From the NCBI GenBank assembly GCA_018883985.1, contig JAHLFA010000059.1, forward strand, positions 1-64,000: a DNA stretch of 64,000 nucleotides, read 5' to 3'. The stretch is from Candidatus Ruminococcus intestinipullorum (GTDB lineage Bacteria > Bacillota > Clostridia > Lachnospirales > Lachnospiraceae). Positions 7,693 to 17,309 of this stretch are shown in pieces (the stretch's first letter is position 1; every line of letters starts with the position of its first letter). The notes under the pieces are model-generated. The model made no database searches. It saw only the letters and a program-made list of their open reading frames with translations, and was not told the DNA's origin. Both the position numbers and the translations under genes were made by a program.

Positions 7693-8226
7693 TCAACTCA
7701 AAACAATCATTCCAGCAAGAAAAACACTGGCAATTAGCCCAGCAAGTGTTGAAATTAATGCCCCAGTCAGTGTGTATCTTGTTTTTTTGATTTTGGCTGT
7801 CATAAAGTAAACACTCATAGTATAAAAGATAGTTTCTGTACAGGACATAGAAATTGATGCAATTAGTCCTAATCTTGAATCTGTTCCAAATTTTTTGTAA
7901 ATATCTAGCAGCAGTCCTGTGGCAGCAGAGGAGGAAAACATTTTTACGATGGATAGAGGGATGAGTTCGCCTGGAAAACCTATTAATTTGGAAAAATTTC
8001 CAATAATGCTTGAAATCATATCGAGAAATCCAGAGGCACGTAATATGCCTACGGCGACCATAAGACCAATTAAGGTTGGCATAATTTTAATAACAGTTAA
8101 AAAACCACTTTTAGCACCTTTAATAAAATTATCATAAACATTCGTTTTCATTAAAAGGCCATATGTAATAATGGATAGTATTAGAAATGGTACAATTAAG
8201 TTCGTAAGATATAAGAAGAAATTCAT
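7693..8226 (-). CDS. spmB: Spore maturation protein B (nucleoside-recognition/Gate domain)
   Basis: SpmB is an integral membrane protein needed with SpmA for spore-core dehydration in Bacillus and Clostridium. The 177-residue sequence has the expected length, several hydrophobic segments, and the Gate-domain stretches MPTLIGLMVAVGILRASG and SSSAATGLLLD, and near the end SISMSCTETIFYTMSVYF. It lies on the minus strand ahead of the degenerate ATPase. Its usual partner spmA is not adjacent but on the opposite strand at 10116. Presence of both genes suggests sporulation ancestry, though they also occur in non-sporulating Lachnospiraceae. Confidence 0.9.
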   Translation of the reverse strand: MNFFLYLTNLIVPFLILSIITYGLLMKTNVYDNFIKGAKSGFLTVIKIMPTLIGLMVAVGILRASGFLDMISSIIGNFSKLIGFPGELIPLSIVKMFSSSAATGLLLDIYKKFGTDSRLGLIASISMSCTETIFYTMSVYFMTAKIKKTRYTLTGALISTLAGLIASVFLAGMIVLS

Positions 8227-8328
8227 AGTTTACTCCAATTTTTTGTTGTCAGTTATTTATATGCACAGAAGGTGTATATCATCCCAGAAAGAATCATAAA
8301 ATGGAATAAAACTTTTTTAGGAGTCTTT

Positions 8329-10101
8329 ATGTCACATCTATATCAGAGAGCCTATTCTTATAAAAAAAGAAAAAAAGCCGTCTTGTATTCTATTATTTTT
8401 AGTATTTTAATTTCTATAGTATCTATGGCTTCGGGCTGTCAAGTAAAATCAGAAGAGAACCAAGATAACGAATTTCGAGAATTTACAAAAGAAACATTTA
8501 TAGAAGAGGTTTCTTCAAACACAGTAAGCTTACATTATACTTTAAGAGATGAACAAAATTATGGTGTAAAAAATACGCCAATTACATTTGGCAGTTTTAC
8601 AGAAGATTCACAAGAGCGTGCGAAGGTTATACAACAGATGGAAGAGGAGTTGAAGGAATTTTCGTACGGAAGTTTATCAACGGAAAATCAGTTAACCTAT
8701 GATGTAATGCAATATTACTTGGAACTAGCGAAAGAGGGAAATACATATGCAATCTATGAGGAACCACTAGGGATTGTAAGTGGAGTACAGACACAGATGC
8801 CAGTGATACTTTCGGAGTATCAATTTTATGATGAAGAAGATATAGAGGAATACCTAGAACTGATAAAGACGACGCCTGAATATTTTGACTCTTTAATTGC
8901 ATTTGAAAAGAAGAAAGCACAGGCAGGAGTTTTTATGGCAGATTATGCAGTTGACAGTGTTATAGAGCAGTGTCAGGCATTTATGAACATGGGAAATGAA
9001 AATTATTTGATTTCAACTTTTTCAGATAGACTTGATAAATTAGATGAATTATCGTTAGAAAAGAAAAGCCAATATTTGCAGGAAAATGCTTTATTATTGA
9101 AAAGTTATATATTGCCTTCTTATAGTAAGCTTGTACAGTCATTACAAGAGTTAAAGGGAAGTGGAAACAATGAGCAGGGATTATGTTATTTACCAAATGG
9201 GAAAGAGTTCTATTCGTATCTAGTGAGAGAGGCAACTGGTTCTAGGTATTCTGTAACGGAATTAGAAGAATTGACAAGAAAGCAGATTATAGAAGATTTG
9301 GAAGCAATGGAGGCTGTACTTGGAATTACAGCGAAAGAGGCAAAGGAAACAGCCGTGCTAAGTACTTCTGACCCAGAAGAGATTTTAAGACAGTTGGAGA
9401 GAGGGATTGAAACAGCATTTCCAAAGTTAGAAAATACACAGGTAGATGTAAAATATGTACCAGAGGCAATGGAAGAACATTTAAGTCCTGCATTTTATAT
9501 GATTCCAGCATTGGACGCCACAGAAGAAAATGTAATCTATGTAAATGAAGCCCATATGGGAGATGCATTAACATTGTATACAACGCTGGCTCATGAGGGA
9601 TATCCTGGTCATTTATATCAAACAGTTTATTACGCAAGGACCAATCCCGACCCACTAAGAAGTATTTTCAATTTTGGAGGCTATGTAGAAGGATGGGCTA
9701 CTTATGCAGAGATGTGTTCTTATTATCTAGAAACAACATTAAGTAAAGAGCAGGCAACGTTACTTCAGAAGAACAATTCGATTCTATTGGCATTATATGC
9801 TTTGGCAGATATGGGAATCCATTATGATGGATGGAGCAGAGTAGATACAGCAGCATTTTTTAAGCAGTATGGAATTGAAGATACACAAAGTATCAATCGT
9901 ATTTATGAACTTATTATTGGCTCACCAGCAAATTATTTAAAATATTATATAGGATATGTGGAATTTATGCAGTTAAAAAAGGAGTGGATTGCAAAGAAAG
10001 GGGAGCAGTATTCTCAAAAGGAATTTCATAAAGCTGTATTAGATGTAGGTCCTGCACCTTTTGAAATTGTAGAAAAGTATATGTGGAAAGAATGGAAATA
10101 G
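8329..10101 (+). CDS. DUF885-family zinc metallopeptidase, predicted lipoprotein
   Basis: A 590-residue protein of the DUF885 family (M32/M3-like gluzincin peptidases). It carries the family motif HEGYPGH at about residues 422-428, a variant of HExxH, and a downstream GYVEGWATYAE segment that probably supplies the third zinc ligand. A hydrophobic N-terminus ends in the lipobox MASGC (Cys about 37), so it should be exported and lipid-anchored. The ATG at 8329 is preferred over an upstream start at 8272 because TAGGAG lies 6 bases before it. It is divergent from spmB and ends 14 bases before spmA. The peptide substrate is unknown. Confidence 0.85.
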   Translation: MSHLYQRAYSYKKRKKAVLYSIIFSILISIVSMASGCQVKSEENQDNEFREFTKETFIEEVSSNTVSLHYTLRDEQNYGVKNTPITFGSFTEDSQERAKVIQQMEEELKEFSYGSLSTENQLTYDVMQYYLELAKEGNTYAIYEEPLGIVSGVQTQMPVILSEYQFYDEEDIEEYLELIKTTPEYFDSLIAFEKKKAQAGVFMADYAVDSVIEQCQAFMNMGNENYLISTFSDRLDKLDELSLEKKSQYLQENALLLKSYILPSYSKLVQSLQELKGSGNNEQGLCYLPNGKEFYSYLVREATGSRYSVTELEELTRKQIIEDLEAMEAVLGITAKEAKETAVLSTSDPEEILRQLERGIETAFPKLENTQVDVKYVPEAMEEHLSPAFYMIPALDATEENVIYVNEAHMGDALTLYTTLAHEGYPGHLYQTVYYARTNPDPLRSIFNFGGYVEGWATYAEMCSYYLETTLSKEQATLLQKNNSILLALYALADMGIHYDGWSRVDTAAFFKQYGIEDTQSINRIYELIIGSPANYLKYYIGYVEFMQLKKEWIAKKGEQYSQKEFHKAVLDVGPAPFEIVEKYMWKEWK

Positions 10102-10115
10102 GGGGGAGCCGGTAT

Positions 10116-10718
10116 ATGTTAAATTATTTATGGGCAGGAATGATTATAATTGGTATTATTTTTGGAGCATTTCAAGGGAATATGGAAGAAATTACAAATG
10201 CAGCATTGGATTCTTCCAGAGAAGCTGTAACACTATGCATTACAATGATGGGGGTTATGGCATTTTGGTGTGGATTGATGGAAATTGCATCTAGAGCAGG
10301 CATTATTCAAATGGCATCAAAAAAGCTAACGCCAATTGTGTCATTTTTATTTCCAAATATTCCACGTGGACATAAAGCAAATGAGTATATAACAACCAAT
10401 TTTATTGCAAATTTTTTAGGACTTGGATGGGCTGCAACACCAGCGGGGTTACAGGGAATGGCAGCATTAGCGGATTTAGAAGAAGAGAGAAGGCAAAGAG
10501 GTATTTCTAAAGTACAAAAAGGGGTAGCCTCCAATGAGATGTGTACATTTCTAATTATGAATATTTCATCGTTACAGTTAATACCAATTCATGTGGTTGC
10601 GTATCGAAGTCAATACGGAAGTGTAAATCCAGCAGGTATTGTTGGAGCAGGGATAGTAGCAACAGCTATAAGTACGGGGGTGGCTGTTATATTTTGCAAG
10701 ATTATGGATCGAAAATGA
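10116..10718 (+). CDS. spmA: Spore maturation protein A (nucleoside-recognition/Gate domain)
   Basis: A polytopic membrane protein of 200 residues matching SpmA, with Gate-domain segments VTLCITMMGVMAFWCGLMEI, FPNIPRGHKANEYITTNF and LGLGWAATPAGLQGM. The ATG at 10116 is chosen because GGGGGGAG lies about 8 bases upstream and the protein then begins MLNYLWAG as in homologs; a longer frame starts at 10083 inside the peptidase gene. It is probably co-transcribed with the DUF885 lipoprotein. In most Firmicutes spmA and spmB are adjacent; here they are separated and divergent. Confidence 0.9.
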   Translation: MLNYLWAGMIIIGIIFGAFQGNMEEITNAALDSSREAVTLCITMMGVMAFWCGLMEIASRAGIIQMASKKLTPIVSFLFPNIPRGHKANEYITTNFIANFLGLGWAATPAGLQGMAALADLEEERRQRGISKVQKGVASNEMCTFLIMNISSLQLIPIHVVAYRSQYGSVNPAGIVGAGIVATAISTGVAVIFCKIMDRK

Positions 10719-10746
10719 TTCAATATACAAAAACGAGTAGCTGAGG

Positions 10747-10752
10747 TATAAT
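10747..10752 (+). promoter_or_regulatory. Candidate -10 box upstream of jetA
   Basis: A perfect TATAAT lies 25 bases upstream of the chosen jetA start. The -35 position 17 bases before it reads TATACA, which is weak. It could drive the defence operon separately from spmA. Confidence 0.4.
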
Positions 10753-10777
10753 AATAAAAAAACGAATGGAGAACTTT

Positions 10778-12121
10778 ATGCAATTACAATACGAAATCCC
10801 TGATTCTTTCTGGAGTCTTTTTCGTTCTGTAAATCGAGAGGTTTATATTGAGGCGTTACTATGTATTCATGAAGAATATCAGTATAGTAATTATTTTCTA
10901 ACAAAGGAAGTATGTATTCAGATTTTAGGTGATTTGAATGCAAAAAATCGATTTCAGCTTCTTCGTGAAGAGAATGAAACGGATTACGACATGTTGGAAA
11001 CAACAGCATCTAGGATCTTAAGGTGGTTAGTGAAAAATGGCTGGTTGAAGAAGATAGAAGATTATAGCGAAATGACAACCAATATTGTGATTCCAGATTA
11101 TGCAGCTATATTTATTGAAGCATTTGAACGCCTTACTTCGGAAGAATTAGAGGAAACAGAGATTTATATACAAAATGTGTATGCTACACTATTTTCATTT
11201 AAAAATGACTCCCGAGTAAATGTAAATATGCTTCGAACTGCATTGATTAATACAAGAAAATTGAATAAAGCTTTGCAAGATATGCTCCATAATATGGATA
11301 AATTTTTTGAAAGGCTTTTAAATCAGGAATCGTATGAACAACTTTTAAAGGAACACTTAGATGGGTATGTAGAAGAAGTTGTTAAGAAAAAATATCATAT
11401 ACTCAAGACGTCTGATAATTTTTACATTTATAAAATGGATATCAAAAAATGTCTTCGTGAAATGAGAGAAAATGAGGAATGGCTTGAAGCATCGGGGGAT
11501 GCAAAAGAGGATATTTTAGAGCTATTGGATATGATAGAAAGAGGCTTTGACCACATAGAGTATCGAATTGCAAATATTGATAGAGAACACTCAAAATATG
11601 TGCGTGCTACTGTAACAAGGATGAATTATTTGTTAAGTGAAGAAAGTGACACAAAGGGTTTAATTGTACAGCTGCTAAACAAATTATCAGTACAAAAAAA
11701 TCTGCAGTCTATGTTAGAAGCTGTTAGCAGGAAGATGAATTTATCTTGTTTTGAAATGCTCTCTGAAAAGTCATTATACAAGCGAAGAAAGCAAAGAAAA
11801 GACTTTATTCAAGAAATGGGAGAAGAGGAAGAGATTCAAGATTTAAATCGAGAGGATGTTTTAAAGTTAAATAAGATTCAGATGCGATATAGCCGTCAAG
11901 AAATTGAAGACTTTATAGAGTCGCACATAGAAAATGATATTCTGGATACAGAAAGGCTTCACATTGGTACAGAATCAGATTTTGAAAAATTAATACTTGC
12001 ATATGATTACAGTATGAGAAGGAATAGTAAGTACAAGGTACTATCCGAGGAAGGAAAGATTCTTCAAAGTGGAGCTTATAAGTACCCAAGTTTAAAATTT
12101 GTACGTAGGAGGTCCAAATGA
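10778..12121 (+). CDS. jetA: Wadjet defence protein JetA (DUF5716-like, kleisin role)
   Basis: First gene of a four-gene JetABCD (Wadjet) operon. Wadjet complexes resemble MukBEF condensins: JetA acts as the kleisin, JetB as the KITE subunit, JetC as the SMC motor and JetD as the nuclease, and together they cleave small circular plasmids. This 447-residue protein is mostly helical with N-terminal motif IPDSFWSLFRSVNREVYIEA, which resembles the DUF5716 JetA of type III systems. ATG 10778 is chosen because TGGAGAA lies just upstream; 10766 lacks a site. Its stop overlaps the jetB start (ATGA). The type III label rests on resemblance recalled from the family, not on a search. Confidence 0.82.
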   Translation: MQLQYEIPDSFWSLFRSVNREVYIEALLCIHEEYQYSNYFLTKEVCIQILGDLNAKNRFQLLREENETDYDMLETTASRILRWLVKNGWLKKIEDYSEMTTNIVIPDYAAIFIEAFERLTSEELEETEIYIQNVYATLFSFKNDSRVNVNMLRTALINTRKLNKALQDMLHNMDKFFERLLNQESYEQLLKEHLDGYVEEVVKKKYHILKTSDNFYIYKMDIKKCLREMRENEEWLEASGDAKEDILELLDMIERGFDHIEYRIANIDREHSKYVRATVTRMNYLLSEESDTKGLIVQLLNKLSVQKNLQSMLEAVSRKMNLSCFEMLSEKSLYKRRKQRKDFIQEMGEEEEIQDLNREDVLKLNKIQMRYSRQEIEDFIESHIENDILDTERLHIGTESDFEKLILAYDYSMRRNSKYKVLSEEGKILQSGAYKYPSLKFVRRRSK

Positions 12122-12762
12122 TTACATATTATGAACAACTAACAGAAAAAGAACAGGATGAATTAAAGGAAGTGATTCAACTTCTATATCGGCAAACTTT
12201 TCTTTTAGAAAGAAAATATGAAAAACGGACTTCTAGAATGGTAGTTGTACCAGAATATCGTATTTGTAGTAAGCACATGGAGTTTTTAAAGGAGTATTTT
12301 GCTGTAGCAGGGATTACAATAAATGAGAATTTCCATACGGGAGTTATTTCCATACAAGGGGAAGCTGTTTGGGGAGAAAAATTGCCAAAGTTAGCAACTA
12401 TTTATTTATTATTATTAAAGTTAATTTATGATGAACAGATGGCAGCAGTGTCTAATAGTAGTTATATTGTAACTACATTAGGTCAGTTAAATGGAAAAGC
12501 AGGAGAATTCCATATTTTACACAGCATGCCATCTATTACGGAGGTAAGAAGGGCAATTGCATTATTGAAAAAATACCAAATAATAGAACCTTTGGATGTA
12601 TTAGAGGAAATGGACGAAGCAACTAGACTTATTATATATCCATGTATTCATGCAGTATTGTCAGCAGATGATATACGGGAACTGTTAAAAACATTCAGTG
12701 AGGAGGAACACGGTGGAGAAGAAGCAAGCGTTCAAAGCACTATCGAAAATATGCCTGAATAA
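12118..12762 (+). CDS. jetB: Wadjet defence protein JetB (KITE-like subunit)
   Basis: A 214-residue protein in the JetB position. The helical N-terminal half and a C-terminal winged-helix-like part with ITEVRRAIALLKKYQIIEPL fit a MukE/KITE role that binds the kleisin and the SMC head. It resembles the DUF6063-type proteins that accompany DUF5716 JetA in Clostridia. The start overlaps the jetA stop by four bases (ATGA) with GTAGGAGG upstream, and its 3' end overlaps jetC by 50 bases, so the whole operon appears translationally coupled. Assignment depends strongly on position. Confidence 0.78.
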   Translation: MITYYEQLTEKEQDELKEVIQLLYRQTFLLERKYEKRTSRMVVVPEYRICSKHMEFLKEYFAVAGITINENFHTGVISIQGEAVWGEKLPKLATIYLLLLKLIYDEQMAAVSNSSYIVTTLGQLNGKAGEFHILHSMPSITEVRRAIALLKKYQIIEPLDVLEEMDEATRLIIYPCIHAVLSADDIRELLKTFSEEEHGGEEASVQSTIENMPE

Positions 12763-15700
12763 TTGGCACTATATTGATAGAAGAGTATTAAGTTTAAATC
12801 AGGGAGTTAATTTTTTTACAGGGCATTCAGGAAGTGGAAAGTCTACGGTGATTGATGCTCTTCAGATTGTATTGTATGCAAATACAGATGGTCGAGGTTT
12901 TTTTAATAAGGCGGCAGCAGATGATTCTGACAGATCTTTAATAGAATACTTACGAGGAATGGTAAATATTGGAGATAATAATGAGTTTCAATATTTAAGA
13001 AATAAGAACTTTTCAAGTACAATAGTCATAGAGTTAGAGAATACAGATACAAGGGAAAAACAATGTGTTGGTATTGTATTTGATGTGGAAACGGCAACAA
13101 ATGAAATTAGCAGACTATTTTTCTGGCACAAAGGTGGACTTTTAGAAAATCATTATCGAGCAGAAAAAAGATGTCTTACCACTTATGAGATAAAAGAGTA
13201 TTTGCAAAGAAATTTTTCATCATCAGAAGATTACTACTATGGTTCAAGCAATGAGAGGTTTCGTAGACAGCTGTATGATGTATATCTAGGTGGATTAGAT
13301 TCTGAGAAGTTTCCAAGATTGTTTAAACGAGCAATTCCATTTAAGATGAACATTAAATTAGAGGAATTTGTAAAAGAATATATTTGTATGGAGCAGAATC
13401 TACATATTGAGGATTTACAAGAAAGTATTACCCAGTATGGCCGTATGCGAGGCATGATTGAGGAAACATTATCAGAAATTCAGTATCTTCAAAAAATTGA
13501 AGAAAAGTATGGTGAATATGTAGAGCAAAAAGAAGATACAAAGGCGTGCAGTTATCAGATTGCAAGGTTAGAGATTCTTTCTATTGAAGATAAAATGAAA
13601 GAGCTTGAGGAGAGTAGAAAGCAGCTGCAGCAGGAACTTGTAGAGTATCAAGGAAAAGAAGAGAATGTAACAAAAGAGCAGAAAAAATTAGAGCTGCAAT
13701 ATGAAGAAATCCTTTTAAAAATTGCAAGTAGTGGATATGAGGCATTAAAAAAGGATATTGAAAATTTAAATGAGTCACTGGAGCGTCTTGAACATAGTAA
13801 AGCTCGGTGGTTGAAAACGGCAGGAAGTTTGAAAGAATGGCAGGATGTAGAGGTAATATCTAACCAAACACTACGAGATATCGAAGCATTTAAGAAACAG
13901 AAAATTACAGCAGAGCAGCTAGAGAGATTAAAACAAAGTTTAGTAGATGCACGTAATGAATTGGAAGAAGAGTTGCGTGAAACAGATGCGAAATTACGCC
14001 TTATAAAAAAAGAGGAGAAGTCTTTAAAAGAGGAGTTACAAGAGTTAAAACAGGGAAGAAAGGCTTATCCAAGTGAATTAGAAGAAGCAAGATATGAGTT
14101 GAGAAATCGTTTGCAAGAACAATGTGGAAAATTTGTAAATGTACAAATTTTGGCAGATTTATTAGATGTAAGAGATGAAACATGGCATAATGCGATAGAG
14201 GGGTATTTGGGAAATAATAAACTTTTGCTTGTGGTGGAGCCTCAATATGCGAAGATGGCAATGGAAATTTATCAAAATATGGATAAAAGGAAATTTTTTA
14301 AAGCGTCCATCTTAGATACAGAAAAGGTAATGGAACAAGAATGGGAGGCAAAGAAGGGGTCACTGGCAGAAGAACTAAAGGTAAAAGAAGACTATATCCA
14401 GTCGTACATTCATTTTATTCTTGGAAATGTAATGAAATGCGAGAATATTTCCGAGCTTCGCCAGCAAAAAATTGGAATTACAGCAGATTGTATTTTGTAT
14501 AAAAGTTTTCGTTTACAGCATATTAATCCAGAGAATTATACGAAAAAAGCATTTATAGGTGAGAGAAGTACACGTCAACGTATCAGACAATTAGAGGAAC
14601 GAATTCAGACGATTCAAAATGAACGATTGCCATTGCAAGAGTTAATAGAGAAAATAAAGCATAGTTTACGATTAGAATTTCTAGGTCAGCCAATGGAAGA
14701 TTATTTAGGTTGGCTAAAGGATATAGGAGAGATTCCAGAGAAAGAACAGATAAAGCAAGAACTTTTGGAAAAAATGAAAAAGTTAAAAGATGAATCTGTT
14801 ACAGTATGGGAAGAGGAAAAAGAAGAGATTCAGAATCAGCAAAATGTGAAAAAAGATGAATTTGAGAAAGTGAAACATCTGATTTGGAAAAATCAAGAGG
14901 ATACGAATCGCTTACAAAAAATCTACACCAATTTGGACGAGCAGCTAAAAGAAAGGGAAAATGAATTCCAAAGTATTTATGCAGCTAGTGAGCAGTTGGA
15001 AGAGGACTTTCAGTTATATTTGGAGAAGAAACGTACGAGAAATTACGAATCATTAATGAAACAAAGAATAAAAGAGAGGCAGTTGTTGGAGAAGAAATGT
15101 GAAGATTCTTATGAGACATTAATAGAAGTGCGTTCTGAGTATGTGAGAAAATATCCAAATAGAGATTTTTCTGCAACGTTACACGAGAATGAACCATATA
15201 GTAATTTGCTGAAACGGTTGCAGTTTGATGAGCTTGAAAAATATCAAGAAGCTGCCAATATACAGGCAGGTCATGCAATTGAGCATTTTAAAGAGGACTT
15301 TATTTATAAAATACGCTATGCAATTAAGGAAGCCGTCTTAAGAAAGGACGAGCTTAACAGAATTATAAGTAAGCTAAACTTTGGAAAGGACAAGTATCAA
15401 TTTGTCATTACAAAGAATCAAGGTCCTGATGGCCGTTTTTATCGAATGTTTATGGATGAAGCTTTAAGTATTCATCCATCAAAGCTTCGTAGTGGCGTGG
15501 AAAATCAGATGAATATGTTTTCCATGGAGCATGAAGAGGAGTATGGAGAGCTGATGAATGAGTTAATTGAGATTTTTATACCACCTCAAAATGCGACAAG
15601 AGAGGAATTGGACGAGGCTAAAAGAAACATGGAAAAGTATGCGGATTATCGTACATATTTGTCTTTTGATATGCAGCAAATTATACAAGGTGAAAAAGAT

Positions 15701-16078
15701 ATGAAAATTGGTCTTAGTAAGATGATTCGCAAAAATTCTGGAGGAGAGGGGCAGAATCCTTTATATGTAGCACTTCTGGCAAGTTTTGCACAAATTTACC
15801 GAATAAATGATATGCCAAGAATAAGAAGACCAGAAACTCTTCGTTTAGTTATTTTAGATGAGGCATTTTCAAAAATGGATGCGGAGAAAGTAGCAAGCTG
15901 TATTTCTCTAATACGAGGGCTTGGATTTCAGGCAATTATTAGTGCGACAAATGATAAAATACAAAATTATTTGGAAAATGTAGATAAAACATTTGTATAT
16001 GCAAATCCAGATAAGAAGCATATTTCAATTCAGGAATTTGAACGAGAGGAATTTTTGCAGCTGCAAGGAGAAGAGTAG
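12713..16078 (+). CDS. jetC: Wadjet defence protein JetC (SMC/MukB-like ATPase)
   Basis: The 1121-residue motor of the system. It has an N-terminal Walker A GHSGSGKST (about residues 37-45), two long coiled-coil arms (about 260-455 and 640-820) separated by a hinge-like segment, and a C-terminal head with ABC signature NSGGEGQNP and Walker B LVILDEAFSKMD. This is the SMC arrangement. The GTG at 12713 is chosen because AGGAGG lies 6 bases upstream; the longer frame from 12698 has no site. It overlaps jetB by 50 bases and ends two bases before jetD. All catalytic motifs look intact, so the system should be active. Confidence 0.92.
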   Translation: MEKKQAFKALSKICLNNWHYIDRRVLSLNQGVNFFTGHSGSGKSTVIDALQIVLYANTDGRGFFNKAAADDSDRSLIEYLRGMVNIGDNNEFQYLRNKNFSSTIVIELENTDTREKQCVGIVFDVETATNEISRLFFWHKGGLLENHYRAEKRCLTTYEIKEYLQRNFSSSEDYYYGSSNERFRRQLYDVYLGGLDSEKFPRLFKRAIPFKMNIKLEEFVKEYICMEQNLHIEDLQESITQYGRMRGMIEETLSEIQYLQKIEEKYGEYVEQKEDTKACSYQIARLEILSIEDKMKELEESRKQLQQELVEYQGKEENVTKEQKKLELQYEEILLKIASSGYEALKKDIENLNESLERLEHSKARWLKTAGSLKEWQDVEVISNQTLRDIEAFKKQKITAEQLERLKQSLVDARNELEEELRETDAKLRLIKKEEKSLKEELQELKQGRKAYPSELEEARYELRNRLQEQCGKFVNVQILADLLDVRDETWHNAIEGYLGNNKLLLVVEPQYAKMAMEIYQNMDKRKFFKASILDTEKVMEQEWEAKKGSLAEELKVKEDYIQSYIHFILGNVMKCENISELRQQKIGITADCILYKSFRLQHINPENYTKKAFIGERSTRQRIRQLEERIQTIQNERLPLQELIEKIKHSLRLEFLGQPMEDYLGWLKDIGEIPEKEQIKQELLEKMKKLKDESVTVWEEEKEEIQNQQNVKKDEFEKVKHLIWKNQEDTNRLQKIYTNLDEQLKERENEFQSIYAASEQLEEDFQLYLEKKRTRNYESLMKQRIKERQLLEKKCEDSYETLIEVRSEYVRKYPNRDFSATLHENEPYSNLLKRLQFDELEKYQEAANIQAGHAIEHFKEDFIYKIRYAIKEAVLRKDELNRIISKLNFGKDKYQFVITKNQGPDGRFYRMFMDEALSIHPSKLRSGVENQMNMFSMEHEEEYGELMNELIEIFIPPQNATREELDEAKRNMEKYADYRTYLSFDMQQIIQGEKDMKIGLSKMIRKNSGGEGQNPLYVALLASFAQIYRINDMPRIRRPETLRLVILDEAFSKMDAEKVASCISLIRGLGFQAIISATNDKIQNYLENVDKTFVYANPDKKHISIQEFEREEFLQLQGEE

Positions 16079-16080
16079 AG

Positions 16081-17295
16081 ATGGAGTATCTGGTTGGGAA
16101 GATTGTTGAACAGATTGAAAATAGTAAAAATGATTGGAGAGATGGTGCGAAGGGGAATCGGTCACTGAGTAATAAAAAGGGGGAGTTGTATAGCAAGGAG
16201 CATATCAAATCTGAAGTAGTAGAGGATGCCATTAAGCTAGAGAAGACTGGGTTGATTGAAATTGAGTGGCTAAAAGGATTTCGGGGAAACGATATTGAAA
16301 GGTTGAAATATCAGCTGGAAAAGAAAGAATTGTTGTATGAGTACTATAGAAATCACATAGATGAAACGTTTGTAAAAAGACAAGATATGGTGCGAAAATA
16401 TCGGACATATTTAGAGGAAGTATTGAAAGGTATTCGTACACCTTGGATTCGTTGTTATTATGAAGATTTATTGGAAAATACAGATATTAAGAATCCAGCA
16501 AAACAGTTAGCAAAGCAGGAAAAATATGCCCCTTGTTTTCAAGGGCTAGACCAATTGAAAGAGCCTATATTTAAGCGAATCTTTAGCAAATATTATTTAG
16601 GTGATTCTAAAAAATTTGAAAACGAATGTCAAAATCATATTGTTTCGGTTGCGAGGAAATATTTTACAGAAGTGATAGAGCCAGAGATGGAGGATTATGA
16701 AGTTTTATCACAATTGCTCATTGAGGGTTACTCACAGGAAATGATGGTGAAAGGTCCTTTGTACGTATGTGTGCCTTTTGCAGATGGTGATAGAGTTATA
16801 TGCACAAAGGACTGGAAATATGGAGTGTCATTTAATAGTGAAATGCTAAAAAATGCAAAAATTTTGGAGGATCAGCCTCAGATAAAGAGAGTAATCTCAA
16901 TTGAGAATAAGGCAAATTTTATTTGTGCAGATTATGAGGAAGATACCATTTATGTATTTAGCCATGGGTATTTTTCACCGTTAGAAAGACAGTTCTTATG
17001 TAAATTGGAGAAAGTATTGGAAAAGAATATTCAAAATGTGGAATATCATCATAGTGGGGATTTGGATTATGGTGGAGTAAAGATTTTCCAATATATAAGA
17101 AATAGAATTTTTCCAAAACTAAAACCATTGTGGATGGATGTGGAAACTTTTCAAAAATATAAGGAATATGGATATGAGATAGAACCATCCACAATGGAGA
17201 AGTTAGAACAATTGAAAGAAACAGAATTACAGGATTTAATTGACGTAATGGTAGAAACAGGAATTGGAATAGAACAGGAAAGTTTTTTAGTGTAA
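16081..17295 (+). CDS. jetD: Wadjet nuclease JetD (DUF2220, TOPRIM fold)
   Basis: The 404-residue DNA-cleaving subunit. The C-terminal half contains the DUF2220/TOPRIM acidic motifs: ISIENKANF (about residues 271-279) with the catalytic glutamate, and HHSGDLDYGGVKIFQYI (about 322-338) with the DxD metal site. Upstream is a helical DNA-binding-like region. It follows jetC with a 2-base gap and has AAGGAGA as ribosome site. The acidic residues needed for metal binding are present, so the nuclease is predicted to be functional. The phosphodiesterase gene 14 bases downstream is probably in the same transcript. Confidence 0.9.
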   Translation: MEYLVGKIVEQIENSKNDWRDGAKGNRSLSNKKGELYSKEHIKSEVVEDAIKLEKTGLIEIEWLKGFRGNDIERLKYQLEKKELLYEYYRNHIDETFVKRQDMVRKYRTYLEEVLKGIRTPWIRCYYEDLLENTDIKNPAKQLAKQEKYAPCFQGLDQLKEPIFKRIFSKYYLGDSKKFENECQNHIVSVARKYFTEVIEPEMEDYEVLSQLLIEGYSQEMMVKGPLYVCVPFADGDRVICTKDWKYGVSFNSEMLKNAKILEDQPQIKRVISIENKANFICADYEEDTIYVFSHGYFSPLERQFLCKLEKVLEKNIQNVEYHHSGDLDYGGVKIFQYIRNRIFPKLKPLWMDVETFQKYKEYGYEIEPSTMEKLEQLKETELQDLIDVMVETGIGIEQESFLV

Positions 17296-17309
17296 AGGGA
17301 GATGGAAAA

